Shown piece by piece: positions 24,110 to 32,535 of a DNA stretch of 40,569 nucleotides. The stretch is from contig QYPM01000033.1 of assembly GCA_007280465.1 (NCBI GenBank), positions 1 through 40,569 of the forward strand, in the 5' to 3' direction. The notes beneath the pieces were generated by a model. That model was not told the DNA's origin, did not search any database, and worked only from the letters and a program-made list of their open reading frames with translations. Origin of the DNA: Nitrosopumilales archaeon (lineage in GTDB: Archaea > Thermoproteota > Nitrososphaeria > Nitrososphaerales > Nitrosopumilaceae). Positions within the stretch are counted from its first letter, which is position 1. Every line of letters starts with the position of its first letter. The translations under genes and the position numbers were made by a program.

Positions 24110-27100
24110 TTATTTGCCGATGTAAGTTACTTGGTAATAGAATCTAGTGACTTGATCCTTTTTGATAACACTAACATTCCATTGTCCGTCAGGCATTACA
24201 TCATTTGTACTTGCTGGCAAGATAGTAAATTGTTGTAATCTAAGTCCTGCCCCAGAATAGCCAACAAGGAAATTCTTGCCATCAATTGTCACTGCCTGAT
24301 ATATCATGCCAGATTGTACGGTGGATTTTGTAACTAGACAGTTAGAGTCTTGACCTATAATACAAGTTCCATTTTGAGAAGTCACCTTAATGCTGACATA
24401 ATTTTCATTGCCAGGGTTTACCCTAAGTAGGCCATCAAGTTGTCTTGGGGAATATGTCATGTTACCAATAGACTGTTCACTCAATGTAATTGGAATGGCA
24501 GAGTCTTGGAGTTTATTTATTTTTTCAACAAAGATGTTAGTTGATTGAGCATGTTTCTGAACTGGTCCGATGGTTGAAGGAATAACTGTTAGAGTAGAAG
24601 GAGGAAGTTGAGTTTCATTAGTTGGAGTAGGCTGTGTTTGGTTTGTTACTACAGGTATGTTTTGGGAAGGTAATTGATTTACAACACTAAAGTATGCTTT
24701 GAAAGCTCCAAAAGGCACCTGCGCAATTATTACATAGTCTCCAAGTTTAGCATTCTTTGGAATTTTATAATCATAACTAAAGGAACCGAATTGATCAAAG
24801 TAAGCAGTAGTTTTTGATATCGTATTTCCTTTCTTTGACATCACTTCTCCCTCACTAATGACAGTATCATTTTTCAAGCCAAATGCAAGGTCTATACCAT
24901 CTGGTAAAGATACGATGTAGCTAGTTCTTCCAGTCAGTAGGACTGTTTGGCCAGGAAGATACTTGTCAGAGTCAGTAGTCATGAAGAGTTGTAATTTATC
25001 AGAACTTGTAGTATAAGGATCATTTACCTTGAATGACGTTATTACTTTATTTGCAAGATATTGGGCATATAGCTTGTAGGTTCCAGTCTTGTAAATACCA
25101 GTATGGAATGGAACTGTAACATAAAACTGCCCTCCAGGGTTTACAGTTGCATCACCACGGTATACTTGTTGCCCATCACTTGAATATATCAGAACTTGAA
25201 CCACGGCGTTTGCCTCTTTAGTTGCAGCATTTTGAATCGGAATCACTTCACCCCAGATTCTTGCCACATCAGATGAGAGATAATCTGTTTTATCAGTTTG
25301 GACTATGATTGGAGATAAATCTTGATTTGGTTGAGGATTTTTAGAGACTTGGAAAAATAGTTCAGAGTTTGCATTTGTTGAAGCAATTGTTATTCTGTAT
25401 ATACCATAAACAGCAAGTGTTGGATCTAATACAGATGAGGAGGATCTATCAGTAGTTATCATAACACTGCCAGTTGTATCTTTTGCCGGTATGGTCCAAC
25501 TCCATGAAAATTGTCCATTATTTACCTGTAATGGGAATGTGATTTTACTACCAGATGGTTTTACCAGAGTCAGCGTGTAAGAATCCGTACCAGTTAATGC
25601 AGAGATTTTTCCATTTAGTTGAACCAAATCACCTACACCGTAAACTTTTTTGTCGGTGTTTACTGCTACAGAGGAAAGTGAACCAGCAAGTGGATCATAT
25701 ACAGTAAAGGTTGTTGAAGCAGCCAGATTATTATAAGTCGCTTTTAGCGTATAAGTCCCTGGAAGGAAAATTCCGCTGTGAATGATTTGTGGTTGTACTT
25801 GAAATATTCCGTTAGCATCAGGAAATGCAGAATAAAATAATGCGGTAGATGTTGGCACAAATATATTATTAATGAAAGTACCGCCAGAAGAAATAGAGTT
25901 TCCTGCAGAATCAAGTACTTTGACTTTTACACTTATTCCTGCATTTTGAGTTGAAAGTTGAATTGGATTTAAAATATGACCAGAGATAACCAAAGCATCT
26001 CCAAGAGCATACAAACTTTTGTCCGTAGTAATACTAAATGGAGTAGAGGGAGATATTGTAGGCTTGTAGTCTGAAGGATTTTGTACTACAACAAAGTCAA
26101 CTTCAGACATACCATTAGTAGTGGATATAATGGTCCTATAATTTCCCAAACTATCAGTTGTTCCAGGAATTACAAATTTGTAAGTAAACGTATTATCAGT
26201 TTGAAGATTAACTATTGTTCTCATGTTTATAGTATTTGTAACGATGCCACGATTTCCAAAAACTTGAGTGCCAGAACTTCCTCCAACAGTTGTCTGGATA
26301 ATTTGCAGTCCGGGGTTTAATCCAAGATTTTGTAGACCTTGATTAAGAGTACCACCACTAATTATTACAGTTTCACCTGGAGCATATGCCTTTTTGTCAG
26401 TAGACATCTGTATCACATTACTTTGTACTTGGACTGGAATCAATGTAAAAGTTGTAAAAGTAGATGCACCGCCATAAGATGCTACAACTCGATATATTCC
26501 ATAAACGGGATTAACTCCATTGATAAGCAACCCCGAACTTCCAGCACTTCTCTGATATTGATTTACTGTAGTTAGTTTTCCTTGAGAATCTGGAAATATT
26601 GTTCCCTGATATACTACAACATTAGTCGGATCATAGACCTTGTATGTTACGGGAGTGAGTGGAATTACTTTAGAAACAGTTCCTGTTAGTACAATAGGTT
26701 GAGAAATTGTATAATTGGAATTATCTGTAGAAATAACTATAGTTGTTGGTACAATCTGTGGCGGAGGTACAAAAGCTGTTGAGCCTAGCGAAAATGTTGA
26801 GGACGACTGGGCAGCACCATATGATGCAGAGATTGTGTATGTCCCTTCAGCAAATCCTAAGACTTGATCAGTCTTTGCAAATGTAGAGAATTTGAGATCA
26901 GTTCCTGGATATAGTGAAAATGTTTGCTTGAATCCATGAGGTCCTGACATGATTAAATTAACAGTCGTAGGGATTGAAGTTACTGCCGGGTTTTTTACAA
27001 TTTGTGAAACTTGACCGCTAATGTTTACTATATCACCAAAGATGTAGTTTTGCTTGTCAGTTGAAATAGACATGGTAAGCTGATTAGCAACAGTAGTTGT

Positions 27101-27619
27101 TGGTGGACTTCCATTTGTAGATCCAGGAGTTCCAATCTTGTAGACCCAGCCATTTTGGGAACCAGTATTGTAACCATCATAGAGTCTCTGCCAAGTATTA
27201 CCATCTCCTTGTGTGTCTGTAAGTGTTGGAGTTTGATCAATAATTGTGCCATCAGATCCTTTTAGTTGTATAACAGCACCTGCTTGTGGAAGCCAAAGTG
27301 GTTTATAGTGATAAACAATGAATTGTTGTGGCTGTATAGTGGTTCCTAATGATATTGTATTCACTTGTTTTAATCCACTAGTTGCCCCGATTGTCCAACC
27401 ACCTATACTTACAGGAGAATTGGTTGGATTATACAGTTCGACCCACTGTATTGGTAATGCAGTATAATCACCTACGGGATTTAGTTCGACTTCATTTATG
27501 ACAACATGGTTTGCTATTGTAACCGTTTGACCACTAGCTGCATAACTTTGTCCAATTACAAGTAAGACAAGAATTCCTGCAATAAGGTACGGGTTTGAAT
27601 ATTTCATCTGTAATACCAT
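24110..27619 (-). CDS. Large secreted lamin-tail-domain protein with seven repeated beta modules
   Basis: A 1169-residue exported protein. A signal peptide ends near residue 27; a lamin tail domain spans about 35-170 (VVINEVELNP, WVELYNPTNSPVSIGGW). Seven beta-sandwich modules of roughly 110-125 residues begin at about 187, 295, 404, 530, 651, 771 and 878, each with a TDKxxYxxGDxVxIxG-type opening. A non-repeated C-terminal domain (about 1030-1169) follows, with two Cys in GTCIIGQDSNC. There is no C-terminal membrane segment or PEFG motif, so attachment must be by another route. Lamin tail domains and macroglobulin-like repeats suggest adhesion or a cell-surface stalk; this is inference. An in-frame ATG at 27607 is an equally good start. 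Confidence 0.82.
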   Translation of the reverse strand: MVLQMKYSNPYLIAGILVLLVIGQSYAASGQTVTIANHVVINEVELNPVGDYTALPIQWVELYNPTNSPVSIGGWTIGATSGLKQVNTISLGTTIQPQQFIVYHYKPLWLPQAGAVIQLKGSDGTIIDQTPTLTDTQGDGNTWQRLYDGYNTGSQNGWVYKIGTPGSTNGSPPTTTVANQLTMSISTDKQNYIFGDIVNISGQVSQIVKNPAVTSIPTTVNLIMSGPHGFKQTFSLYPGTDLKFSTFAKTDQVLGFAEGTYTISASYGAAQSSSTFSLGSTAFVPPPQIVPTTIVISTDNSNYTISQPIVLTGTVSKVIPLTPVTYKVYDPTNVVVYQGTIFPDSQGKLTTVNQYQRSAGSSGLLINGVNPVYGIYRVVASYGGASTFTTFTLIPVQVQSNVIQMSTDKKAYAPGETVIISGGTLNQGLQNLGLNPGLQIIQTTVGGSSGTQVFGNRGIVTNTINMRTIVNLQTDNTFTYKFVIPGTTDSLGNYRTIISTTNGMSEVDFVVVQNPSDYKPTISPSTPFSITTDKSLYALGDALVISGHILNPIQLSTQNAGISVKVKVLDSAGNSISSGGTFINNIFVPTSTALFYSAFPDANGIFQVQPQIIHSGIFLPGTYTLKATYNNLAASTTFTVYDPLAGSLSSVAVNTDKKVYGVGDLVQLNGKISALTGTDSYTLTLVKPSGSKITFPLQVNNGQFSWSWTIPAKDTTGSVMITTDRSSSSVLDPTLAVYGIYRITIASTNANSELFFQVSKNPQPNQDLSPIIVQTDKTDYLSSDVARIWGEVIPIQNAATKEANAVVQVLIYSSDGQQVYRGDATVNPGGQFYVTVPFHTGIYKTGTYKLYAQYLANKVITSFKVNDPYTTSSDKLQLFMTTDSDKYLPGQTVLLTGRTSYIVSLPDGIDLAFGLKNDTVISEGEVMSKKGNTISKTTAYFDQFGSFSYDYKIPKNAKLGDYVIIAQVPFGAFKAYFSVVNQLPSQNIPVVTNQTQPTPTNETQLPPSTLTVIPSTIGPVQKHAQSTNIFVEKINKLQDSAIPITLSEQSIGNMTYSPRQLDGLLRVNPGNENYVSIKVTSQNGTCIIGQDSNCLVTKSTVQSGMIYQAVTIDGKNFLVGYSGAGLRLQQFTILPASTNDVMPDGQWNVSVIKKDQVTRFYYQVTYIGK
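24670..27061 (-). repeat. Seven protein-level repeats in the lamin-tail-domain protein
   Basis: Approximate extent of seven homologous modules. Their openings read STDKQNY, STDNSNY, STDKKAY, TTDKSLY, NTDKKVY, QTDKTDY and TTDSDKY. Each is followed by an eight- to ten-residue segment ending in a GxV/I turn, and later by a GTYxLxASY- or GIYRVxASY-like strand. The DNA copies have diverged, so the repeats are old and unlikely to recombine. Confidence 0.75.
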
Positions 27620-27767
27620 TTCAAGGCCATGTTTAGAATTTTAGGTGTTGATTGTGGAAAAGTTGAGCTAGTTGTTAATGCCCAATATGCCCTAGTCCGC
27701 ATAATCAAAAGATCCTCTACAAGCATTATAAGTCGTACGTAGAATTCATATCAAATTAGTTAGAATA

Positions 27768-28028
27768 CTATGGCATTTCTTGCTTGTCTGAATCACATTT
27801 AGGACATTTATTTTCAGTGATTTTTGCTCCGCAGATGGCGCAAATGCCCTGACCAACCGCTCTTTGAATCTGTCTTTTTCTCCTCCCAACAAATACTTTC
27901 ATTGCAAAATATAATAAAATTGCAATCATTACAGAATAAATTAGATTCATGCCAGGCAATGCCATCAGGCCTATCATAATACATAAAATTCCTACAATTA
28001 AGAGAATTTCGCGTTTTTCGAATTTCAA
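27768..28028 (-). CDS. Small membrane protein with C-terminal zinc ribbon
   Basis: An 86-residue product starting at TTG 28028. Two hydrophobic helices (IVGILCIMIGLMAL and IYSVMIAILLYFAMKVF) precede a basic stretch (GRRKRQIQR) and a zinc ribbon, CAICG then CPKCD. The reverse-strand CTATTTATTG box at about 28052-28061, 28 bases upstream, supports the TTG. The design repeats that of the protein at 7354-7677, with the ribbon on the cytosolic side. The function is unknown. Confidence 0.7.
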   Translation of the reverse strand: MKFEKREILLIVGILCIMIGLMALPGMNLIYSVMIAILLYFAMKVFVGRRKRQIQRAVGQGICAICGAKITENKCPKCDSDKQEMP

Positions 28029-28209
28029 TTTAATCTAGGACTAGGACATTTCAATAAATAGATATGCCAGCACTCAGAGTCACTGAATTGGCATTCATCT
28101 TGTGTCATGTCTCTAACTCTTCTTCATCGCCTGGCTATCATGATCAGTTAAAGTCGGATAATAACTAATTGTATTTGATTCAAATCTAAGATACGCCTAA
28201 AATATTAAG

Positions 28210-28283
28210 TGGGATCGGCCGGATTTGAACCGACGACCTCAGGTACCCAAAACCCGAATCATACCAAGCTAGACCACGATCCC
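28210..28283 (-). tRNA. tRNA-Pro (anticodon TGG)
   Basis: The reverse strand folds into a full cloverleaf: 7-base acceptor GGGATCG/CGATCCC; D arm with GG in the loop; anticodon stem CGGGT/ACCTG enclosing TTTGGGT, giving anticodon TGG (reads CCA and probably other Pro codons); T stem GTCGG/CCGGC with loop TTCAAAT. The discriminator is A at 28210. CCA is not encoded and no intron is present. A reverse-strand TTAAATTG at about 28307-28314 lies at promoter distance. Confidence 0.95.
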
Positions 28284-28336
28284 GATGTGATTGCACAAAA
28301 ATGTCCCCAATTTAATCTTCTCATAGCGTATGATGA

Positions 28337-28346
28337 TTTTAAATAA
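28337..28346 (+). promoter_or_regulatory. TATA box for methionine aminopeptidase gene
   Basis: TTTTAAATAA is centred about 26 bases before the TTG at 28367, the first in-frame start. This supports a leaderless mRNA with a TTG start. Confidence 0.55.
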
Positions 28347-28366
28347 TAATCCAAATTAAGCCATAA

Positions 28367-29260
28367 TTGTTGCAATTACAGGATTACATCAATGCTGGAA
28401 AAATAGCATCAGAAGTAAGAGAGAATGCAAGAAGAAAGAATCATGTTGGTTCTACTCTTGAAGAAATATGCAATTTTATCGAAAAAGAAATTGAGAGTAA
28501 AGGTGGAAAATGTGCATTTCCAGTAAATGTCAGTTTAAATGAAATCGCAGCTCATTATACCGCAGAACCTAACGATTCCATAACAGTAAAAGACACTGAT
28601 CTTTTAAAAATTGATTTAGGAGTTCAGATTAATGGGCACATTGCAGACACTGCAGTTACTGTATGCTATGACCCAAAATATGATTTTCTAGTGCAAGCTG
28701 CAGAGTCTGCTCTTAGAGAAGCCATGGCAATAATTCGAGTGGGTACAAAATCAAGTGATGTTGGAAAGACAATAGAGAACACGGTAAAACAGATGGGTGG
28801 AATTCCAATAGCAAACCTTAGTGGTCATTCTCTTGAACAATACACAATTCATGCTGGCAAGTCTGTTCCAAACATATGGTCAATTGGATCATTTTCATTT
28901 CAATCCACAGAGGCATACGCATGTGAGCCATTTGTCACTACTCCAGAAGGTTCAGGTTTTGTTCGAGAAGGTAAAACTAGAAATATTTTCTCTTTGATTA
29001 CAAGAAAAAGAACAAAGGATGAAGAGGTAAACAAACTAATCGATACCATCTGGCAAAAATTCAACATGTTACCATTTGCATTAAGATGGCTCATACCAGA
29101 GTATAATGAAAAGACTGCAAGAGATCTAATCGAAAGATCAATTAAAAACAAAGTTGTTCGTTCGTACCCAATACTTGTGGAGGCAAATGAGCAAAGAGTT
29201 GCCCAAGCAGAACATACGTTTATCCCTAAAGAAAATGGTGTTACTGTAACCACTATTTGA
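28367..29260 (+). CDS. map: Type II methionine aminopeptidase
   Basis: A 297-residue enzyme that removes the initiator Met from new proteins. All dinuclear-metal ligands of the pita-bread fold are visible: Asp83, Asp94, His154, Glu187 and Glu282, in KIDLGVQ, HIADTAV, SGHSLEQY, CEPF and AEHTFIP. The insertion of about 60 residues between Glu187 and Glu282 (around NMLPFALRWL) is the mark of type II enzymes in archaea and eukaryotes. Two adjacent TTG codons (28367, 28370) are possible starts; TATA spacing fits the first. The 3' end overlaps the convergent zinc-ribbon gene by eight bases. Confidence 0.93.
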   Translation: MLQLQDYINAGKIASEVRENARRKNHVGSTLEEICNFIEKEIESKGGKCAFPVNVSLNEIAAHYTAEPNDSITVKDTDLLKIDLGVQINGHIADTAVTVCYDPKYDFLVQAAESALREAMAIIRVGTKSSDVGKTIENTVKQMGGIPIANLSGHSLEQYTIHAGKSVPNIWSIGSFSFQSTEAYACEPFVTTPEGSGFVREGKTRNIFSLITRKRTKDEEVNKLIDTIWQKFNMLPFALRWLIPEYNEKTARDLIERSIKNKVVRSYPILVEANEQRVAQAEHTFIPKENGVTVTTI

Positions 29261-29438
29261 CAAGTTCGCCAAAAATTTTGGATATCATCATTTGGCCATT
29301 AGCGCATGAAGTGCATTTTTCCATTGTTTTAAAGATAAAGTCTCCTTCTTTGAATTTTCTCTTGTTAGTTTTATTGCAACTGACACATTGCTCAATGGAA
29401 TATGAATCAAGTACTTCCTTCTTTTTCCTAAAGATCAT
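29253..29438 (-). CDS. 61-residue zinc-ribbon protein coupled to DUF1512
   Basis: A tiny soluble basic protein with two Cys pairs, CVSC (18-21) and CTSC (42-45), separated by a Lys-rich stretch (NKTNKRKFKEGDFIF), giving a probable single zinc ribbon. The ATG at 29438 overlaps the stop of the upstream DUF1512 gene by four bases, so it is almost certainly translated from the same mRNA. I do not know a characterised homologue; RNA or ribosome binding is a common role for such ribbons but is only a guess here. Confidence 0.65.
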   Translation of the reverse strand: MIFRKKKEVLDSYSIEQCVSCNKTNKRKFKEGDFIFKTMEKCTSCANGQMMISKIFGELVK

Positions 29439-30628
29439 TGTGCAACTCCAATTGTATTTCCAACTCCAATAACTAGAGCAGATTGGTCTTTTGATGTGTT
29501 GGCTCTGATAATATCATAAATTTGAGATGAGACTATATCAGAAGAGTCAGCAATCTCTTTTTTCATCAGAGTGATTGCTTCTTTAATTGATTGCTTTATC
29601 ACAATTGCATATATTGGAATATTGTGCTTTGTTGCAACCTCTTCTATTTGGAATCTTTCGGTGCCTATTCCTCCAATTGCTGCACCAAATCCTTGTGCAA
29701 TAGAGCCAGTATCTTCACCTTCAAGCTTTAGTGCTGCATCAACCATTACGATTATGTTAGGTTTCTTTTCAGCAAAAATTTTCTCAAGTGCATCGGCAGG
29801 CCTTCCAACTGTGGCAGCTGGCCCTTCAGCTTTCATGAAACAGAGTTTTCGTCCTTCAAAGTCTTTTTCACTCCAGACCGTCTCAAGTGCAATTGATTTT
29901 TTTTCGGTATCAAGCATCATTTTTCCAACAATCATAGGACCTATTCCATCTCCAATTGGTTGTCCTTGTTTGAATGCCGATACTGCAATCTTGAGTGCTT
30001 CTGCTTCTTCCATAATAAATGGCATCATCATCTGCAATGGTAAAATTAATGGAAAGTTATTTTGTTTCTTTGCAGTTAGGAAAAAGTGTCTTACCATTTT
30101 GTAGAACAATTGCAATGTAGCTACTGCTTCCAAAATGTTAGTAATCTTACTTATTTCCAGATGACTGATATTTTGGGATAGACTTTTGACTTGGTCTCTA
30201 GTGGAATCTTCTCTTGTTCTCATAATATGTCTAATTTTTGGAACAATTCCGTTAGGATCCATATCTGAAGGCATTATTGTAAAGTATTCAAAAAATCTAT
30301 CAAGTTTGGAGGTTGGATCTTCAGAAGGTTTTAGAGTGGTTTTGATATAATCAATTAGTTCTTTTCTAGTATCGTCTCGATAAGATTTCAATTTTTCAAG
30401 CCCCTTATTAATGTCGGAGGAAGTTATGTAAAGTTGAATTCTTTGCCCATACAACATAAAAATAAAGATAGGTATGATCCAAACCATCCACATTAGTGGG
30501 TTAGAATTATCACTAGAGCTGAAAAGCTTGTCTAGACTTGTCGCATTAAAATCCAATAACAAAAAGAACTTTTTTTGCCAAATTAAATCTTTCAAAAAAT
30601 TAAATCGTTTTAAACAATTGTTACTCAC
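29435..30628 (-). CDS. DUF1512-family membrane-anchored protein
   Basis: A 397-residue archaeal protein that I assign to DUF1512. One membrane helix (about residues 45-62, MWMVWIIPIFIFMLYG) is followed by a long cytosolic part. This includes a helical region (about 75-200) and an alpha/beta region with MMPFIMEEAEALKIAV, QPIGDGIGPMIVGKM, KAEGPAATVGRPADALE and PNIIVMVDAALKLEGEDTGS. The Gly-rich, acidic motifs suggest a ligand or metal site, but no function is known to me. The listed start is GTG 30628, eight bases from the divergent flavoprotein ATG; the true start may be farther downstream, as this leaves no room for its own promoter. Confidence 0.72.
   Translation of the reverse strand: MSNNCLKRFNFLKDLIWQKKFFLLLDFNATSLDKLFSSSDNSNPLMWMVWIIPIFIFMLYGQRIQLYITSSDINKGLEKLKSYRDDTRKELIDYIKTTLKPSEDPTSKLDRFFEYFTIMPSDMDPNGIVPKIRHIMRTREDSTRDQVKSLSQNISHLEISKITNILEAVATLQLFYKMVRHFFLTAKKQNNFPLILPLQMMMPFIMEEAEALKIAVSAFKQGQPIGDGIGPMIVGKMMLDTEKKSIALETVWSEKDFEGRKLCFMKAEGPAATVGRPADALEKIFAEKKPNIIVMVDAALKLEGEDTGSIAQGFGAAIGGIGTERFQIEEVATKHNIPIYAIVIKQSIKEAITLMKKEIADSSDIVSSQIYDIIRANTSKDQSALVIGVGNTIGVAQ
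30608..30614 (+). promoter_or_regulatory. TATA box for the GlcD-type flavoprotein gene
   Basis: TTTTAAA is centred about 26 bases before the ATG at 30637. The element is nearly palindromic and lies inside the listed 5' end of the divergent DUF1512 gene, which adds doubt to that gene's annotated start. Confidence 0.45.
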
Positions 30629-30636
30629 ATACTATC

Positions 30637-32085
30637 ATGAATGCAAATGATATAGGAGTTAGATTATCTAAAATAGTAAAATGTACTGTTTTATGGGATG
30701 ATTATGCACGAAATTTTTATTCAGTAGATTCAAGTTCATACACCTTAAGGCCATCAGTTGTAGTTATCCCCCATAATGAATCAGATATAATCAAAATTAT
30801 ACGATTTGCAAAAAGATACAGCATTCCACTAACTCCTCGGGGAGCAGGAACCGGGCTTGTCGGTAGTGCTTTAGGAAGAGGCATCATAATAGACATGAAA
30901 AATCTGGATGAGATAAAACTTGGAAATAATTTTGTCAAAGTGGGCTCAGGAGTTTTCAAGGGGCAACTTGATAAAATATTGAAAAAATACAACAGATTCA
31001 TAGGTCCAAATCCTTCCATAGGTCCATTCTGTACTATTGGAGGAATGATTGGAACCAATGCCAGTGGGACTCACTCTTTGAAATATGGTAGCATGATAGA
31101 CAATCTAGTTGAAATCAGAATGGTAAATTCTTCTGGTAAAATAATAAAATTGCCTGATAAGACTGATTTAAAAAAAATTATTGGCATCATACCACCCAGG
31201 ATTTCAGAATCATTTCCAAAAGTGTCCAAGAATTCCTGCGGATATAGGATTGACAAGATTCACTCAAAAAAAGACATGCATAAAATAATTGCAGGCTCGG
31301 AAGGAACTCTTGGCATAGTAACATCTGTAAAAATTAAAACATTTGCACACCCAAAGAAGATTTTGTTACTTGTCATACATTACAAAACATTGTTGGAGGC
31401 GGTAAAAGATGTTCAAAGAATTATATCATTAAAGCCATCAGCTATTGAACTTGTAGATAGCAACATAGTAAAGCACATCAAAATTAAAATTCCTTCCAAT
31501 ACTGGTTGTCTCCTTTTTGTAGAATTTGACGACAAGATTGAATCCAATAAGAATTACATTCAAAAAATCATATCAGGTAAAATAATCAGAACTGAATCAA
31601 ACACAAATAAAATCAAAGAGTTATGGAGTTTTAGAAATTCCGCTCTTGCATTTAGTCTTAAAAGTATTACAAAGAATGAGACTATGCCTACTCTCATAGA
31701 GGATGCTGTAGTACCAGTAAAAAGACTGCCATTACTACTAAAAATACTAGACATTATTACCAAAAAGTATGACCTGAAAATGATCATTTATGGACATGCG
31801 GGAAACGGCAATCTACACATAAGACCAATCCTAAAGAGAAAAGATAAGCATCTCATCAAGAATATTGCCTCAGAGTTCTTTTCCAGTATAGTAGAAATTG
31901 GCGGAAGCATAACAGGAGAACATGGAGACGGGCTTGCAAGGTCAGAGTTTGTAAAATTACAATACAATAATGAAGTATATTCTATTTTTAAAAAGATAAA
32001 AAAACAGTTCGATCCTCAAAATATTCTAAATCCAGGAAAAATCATATCAAACCAAAGCACTGTGACAAAAAACCTAAAGTTCTAA
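30637..32085 (+). CDS. FAD-linked 2-hydroxyacid dehydrogenase, GlcD/D-lactate dehydrogenase type
   Basis: A 482-residue flavoprotein of the vanillyl-alcohol-oxidase/PCMH fold. The FAD-binding part has TPRGAGTGLVGSAL, GGMIGTNASGTHSLKYG and AGSEGTLGIVT; the cap/C-terminal part has YGHAGNGNLHIRP and GGSITGEHGDG, whose His residues bind metal and substrate in GlcD and D-lactate dehydrogenases. It probably oxidises glycolate, D-lactate or a similar 2-hydroxy acid; the substrate is not fixed by these motifs. No fused or adjacent iron-sulfur subunit (GlcF-like) is present, so the electron acceptor is unknown. It is a single gene, convergent with the OB-fold gene. Confidence 0.87.
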   Translation: MNANDIGVRLSKIVKCTVLWDDYARNFYSVDSSSYTLRPSVVVIPHNESDIIKIIRFAKRYSIPLTPRGAGTGLVGSALGRGIIIDMKNLDEIKLGNNFVKVGSGVFKGQLDKILKKYNRFIGPNPSIGPFCTIGGMIGTNASGTHSLKYGSMIDNLVEIRMVNSSGKIIKLPDKTDLKKIIGIIPPRISESFPKVSKNSCGYRIDKIHSKKDMHKIIAGSEGTLGIVTSVKIKTFAHPKKILLLVIHYKTLLEAVKDVQRIISLKPSAIELVDSNIVKHIKIKIPSNTGCLLFVEFDDKIESNKNYIQKIISGKIIRTESNTNKIKELWSFRNSALAFSLKSITKNETMPTLIEDAVVPVKRLPLLLKILDIITKKYDLKMIIYGHAGNGNLHIRPILKRKDKHLIKNIASEFFSSIVEIGGSITGEHGDGLARSEFVKLQYNNEVYSIFKKIKKQFDPQNILNPGKIISNQSTVTKNLKF

Positions 32086-32098
32086 AAATTCAAGTCAG

Positions 32099-32425
32099 TT
32101 ATTTTATTTTAGTACCAAGTGTTACATCGTCAGGCACTGTTAGCCAAAAAGGCTTGTCATTTAGATCAGCTGCTAGAAGCATGGCACCTGATTCAATTCC
32201 TCCAATTTTTCTAGGCTCCAGATTTACAAGTGCTATGACTGTTTTACCTACCAGTTCCTCTGGCAGATAGTATTCCGCCCCACCGATTATAACATCACGT
32301 TTTTCATCTCCAAGATCAATCACACCTTTTACAATTTTTGATTTTCCCGGAATTTTTTCAACCTCTATTACCTTTGCTACACGCATGTCCAGCTTTGCAA
32401 AATCATCATAAGTAATCAGAGTCAC
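32099..32425 (-). CDS. tRNA-binding OB-fold protein (EMAP/CsaA/MetRS-beta type)
   Basis: A 108-residue stand-alone tRNA-binding domain: FAKLDMRVAKVIEVEKIPG, then VIIGGAEYYLPEELVGK, VNLEPRKIGGIESGAMLLAAD. The order and motifs match the C-terminal domain of methionyl-tRNA synthetase, which in many archaea is a separate polypeptide (MetRS-beta), and the CsaA/Trbp111 family. Dimeric OB-folds of this class bind the outside corner of tRNA. I start it at GTG 32425, 25 bases after a TATA-like box; the frame is open to a TTG at 32437. Confidence 0.85.
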   Translation of the reverse strand: MTLITYDDFAKLDMRVAKVIEVEKIPGKSKIVKGVIDLGDEKRDVIIGGAEYYLPEELVGKTVIALVNLEPRKIGGIESGAMLLAADLNDKPFWLTVPDDVTLGTKIK

Positions 32426-32445
32426 AACATGTGTCAAATTATGAC

Positions 32446-32455
32446 ATTAAAATTG
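32446..32455 (-). promoter_or_regulatory. TATA-like box for the tRNA-binding OB-fold gene
   Basis: The reverse strand reads CAATTTTAAT, centred about 25 bases before the GTG at 32425. The spacing decides between this GTG and the upstream TTG at 32437. Confidence 0.45.
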
Positions 32456-32506
32456 ATTTCGGAATAAAAAATTGAGTTACCAACAGTTGTTCTTACCGTG
32501 TTATAA

Positions 32507-32515
32507 CATAAATAT
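32507..32515 (+). promoter_or_regulatory. TATA box for the SRPBCC-GT2-HtrA operon
   Basis: CATAAATAT is centred about 25 bases before the ATG at 32536. It is the only evident promoter for the three genes 32536-35331. Confidence 0.5.
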
Positions 32516-32535
32516 GAAGAAAAAAGAACTCTCCT

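Noticed and set aside
29571-30104. 177-codon plus-strand frame opposite DUF1512
   Set aside because: It is antisense to a well-supported gene, has low-complexity Ser/Ala/Ile composition, and shows no domain.
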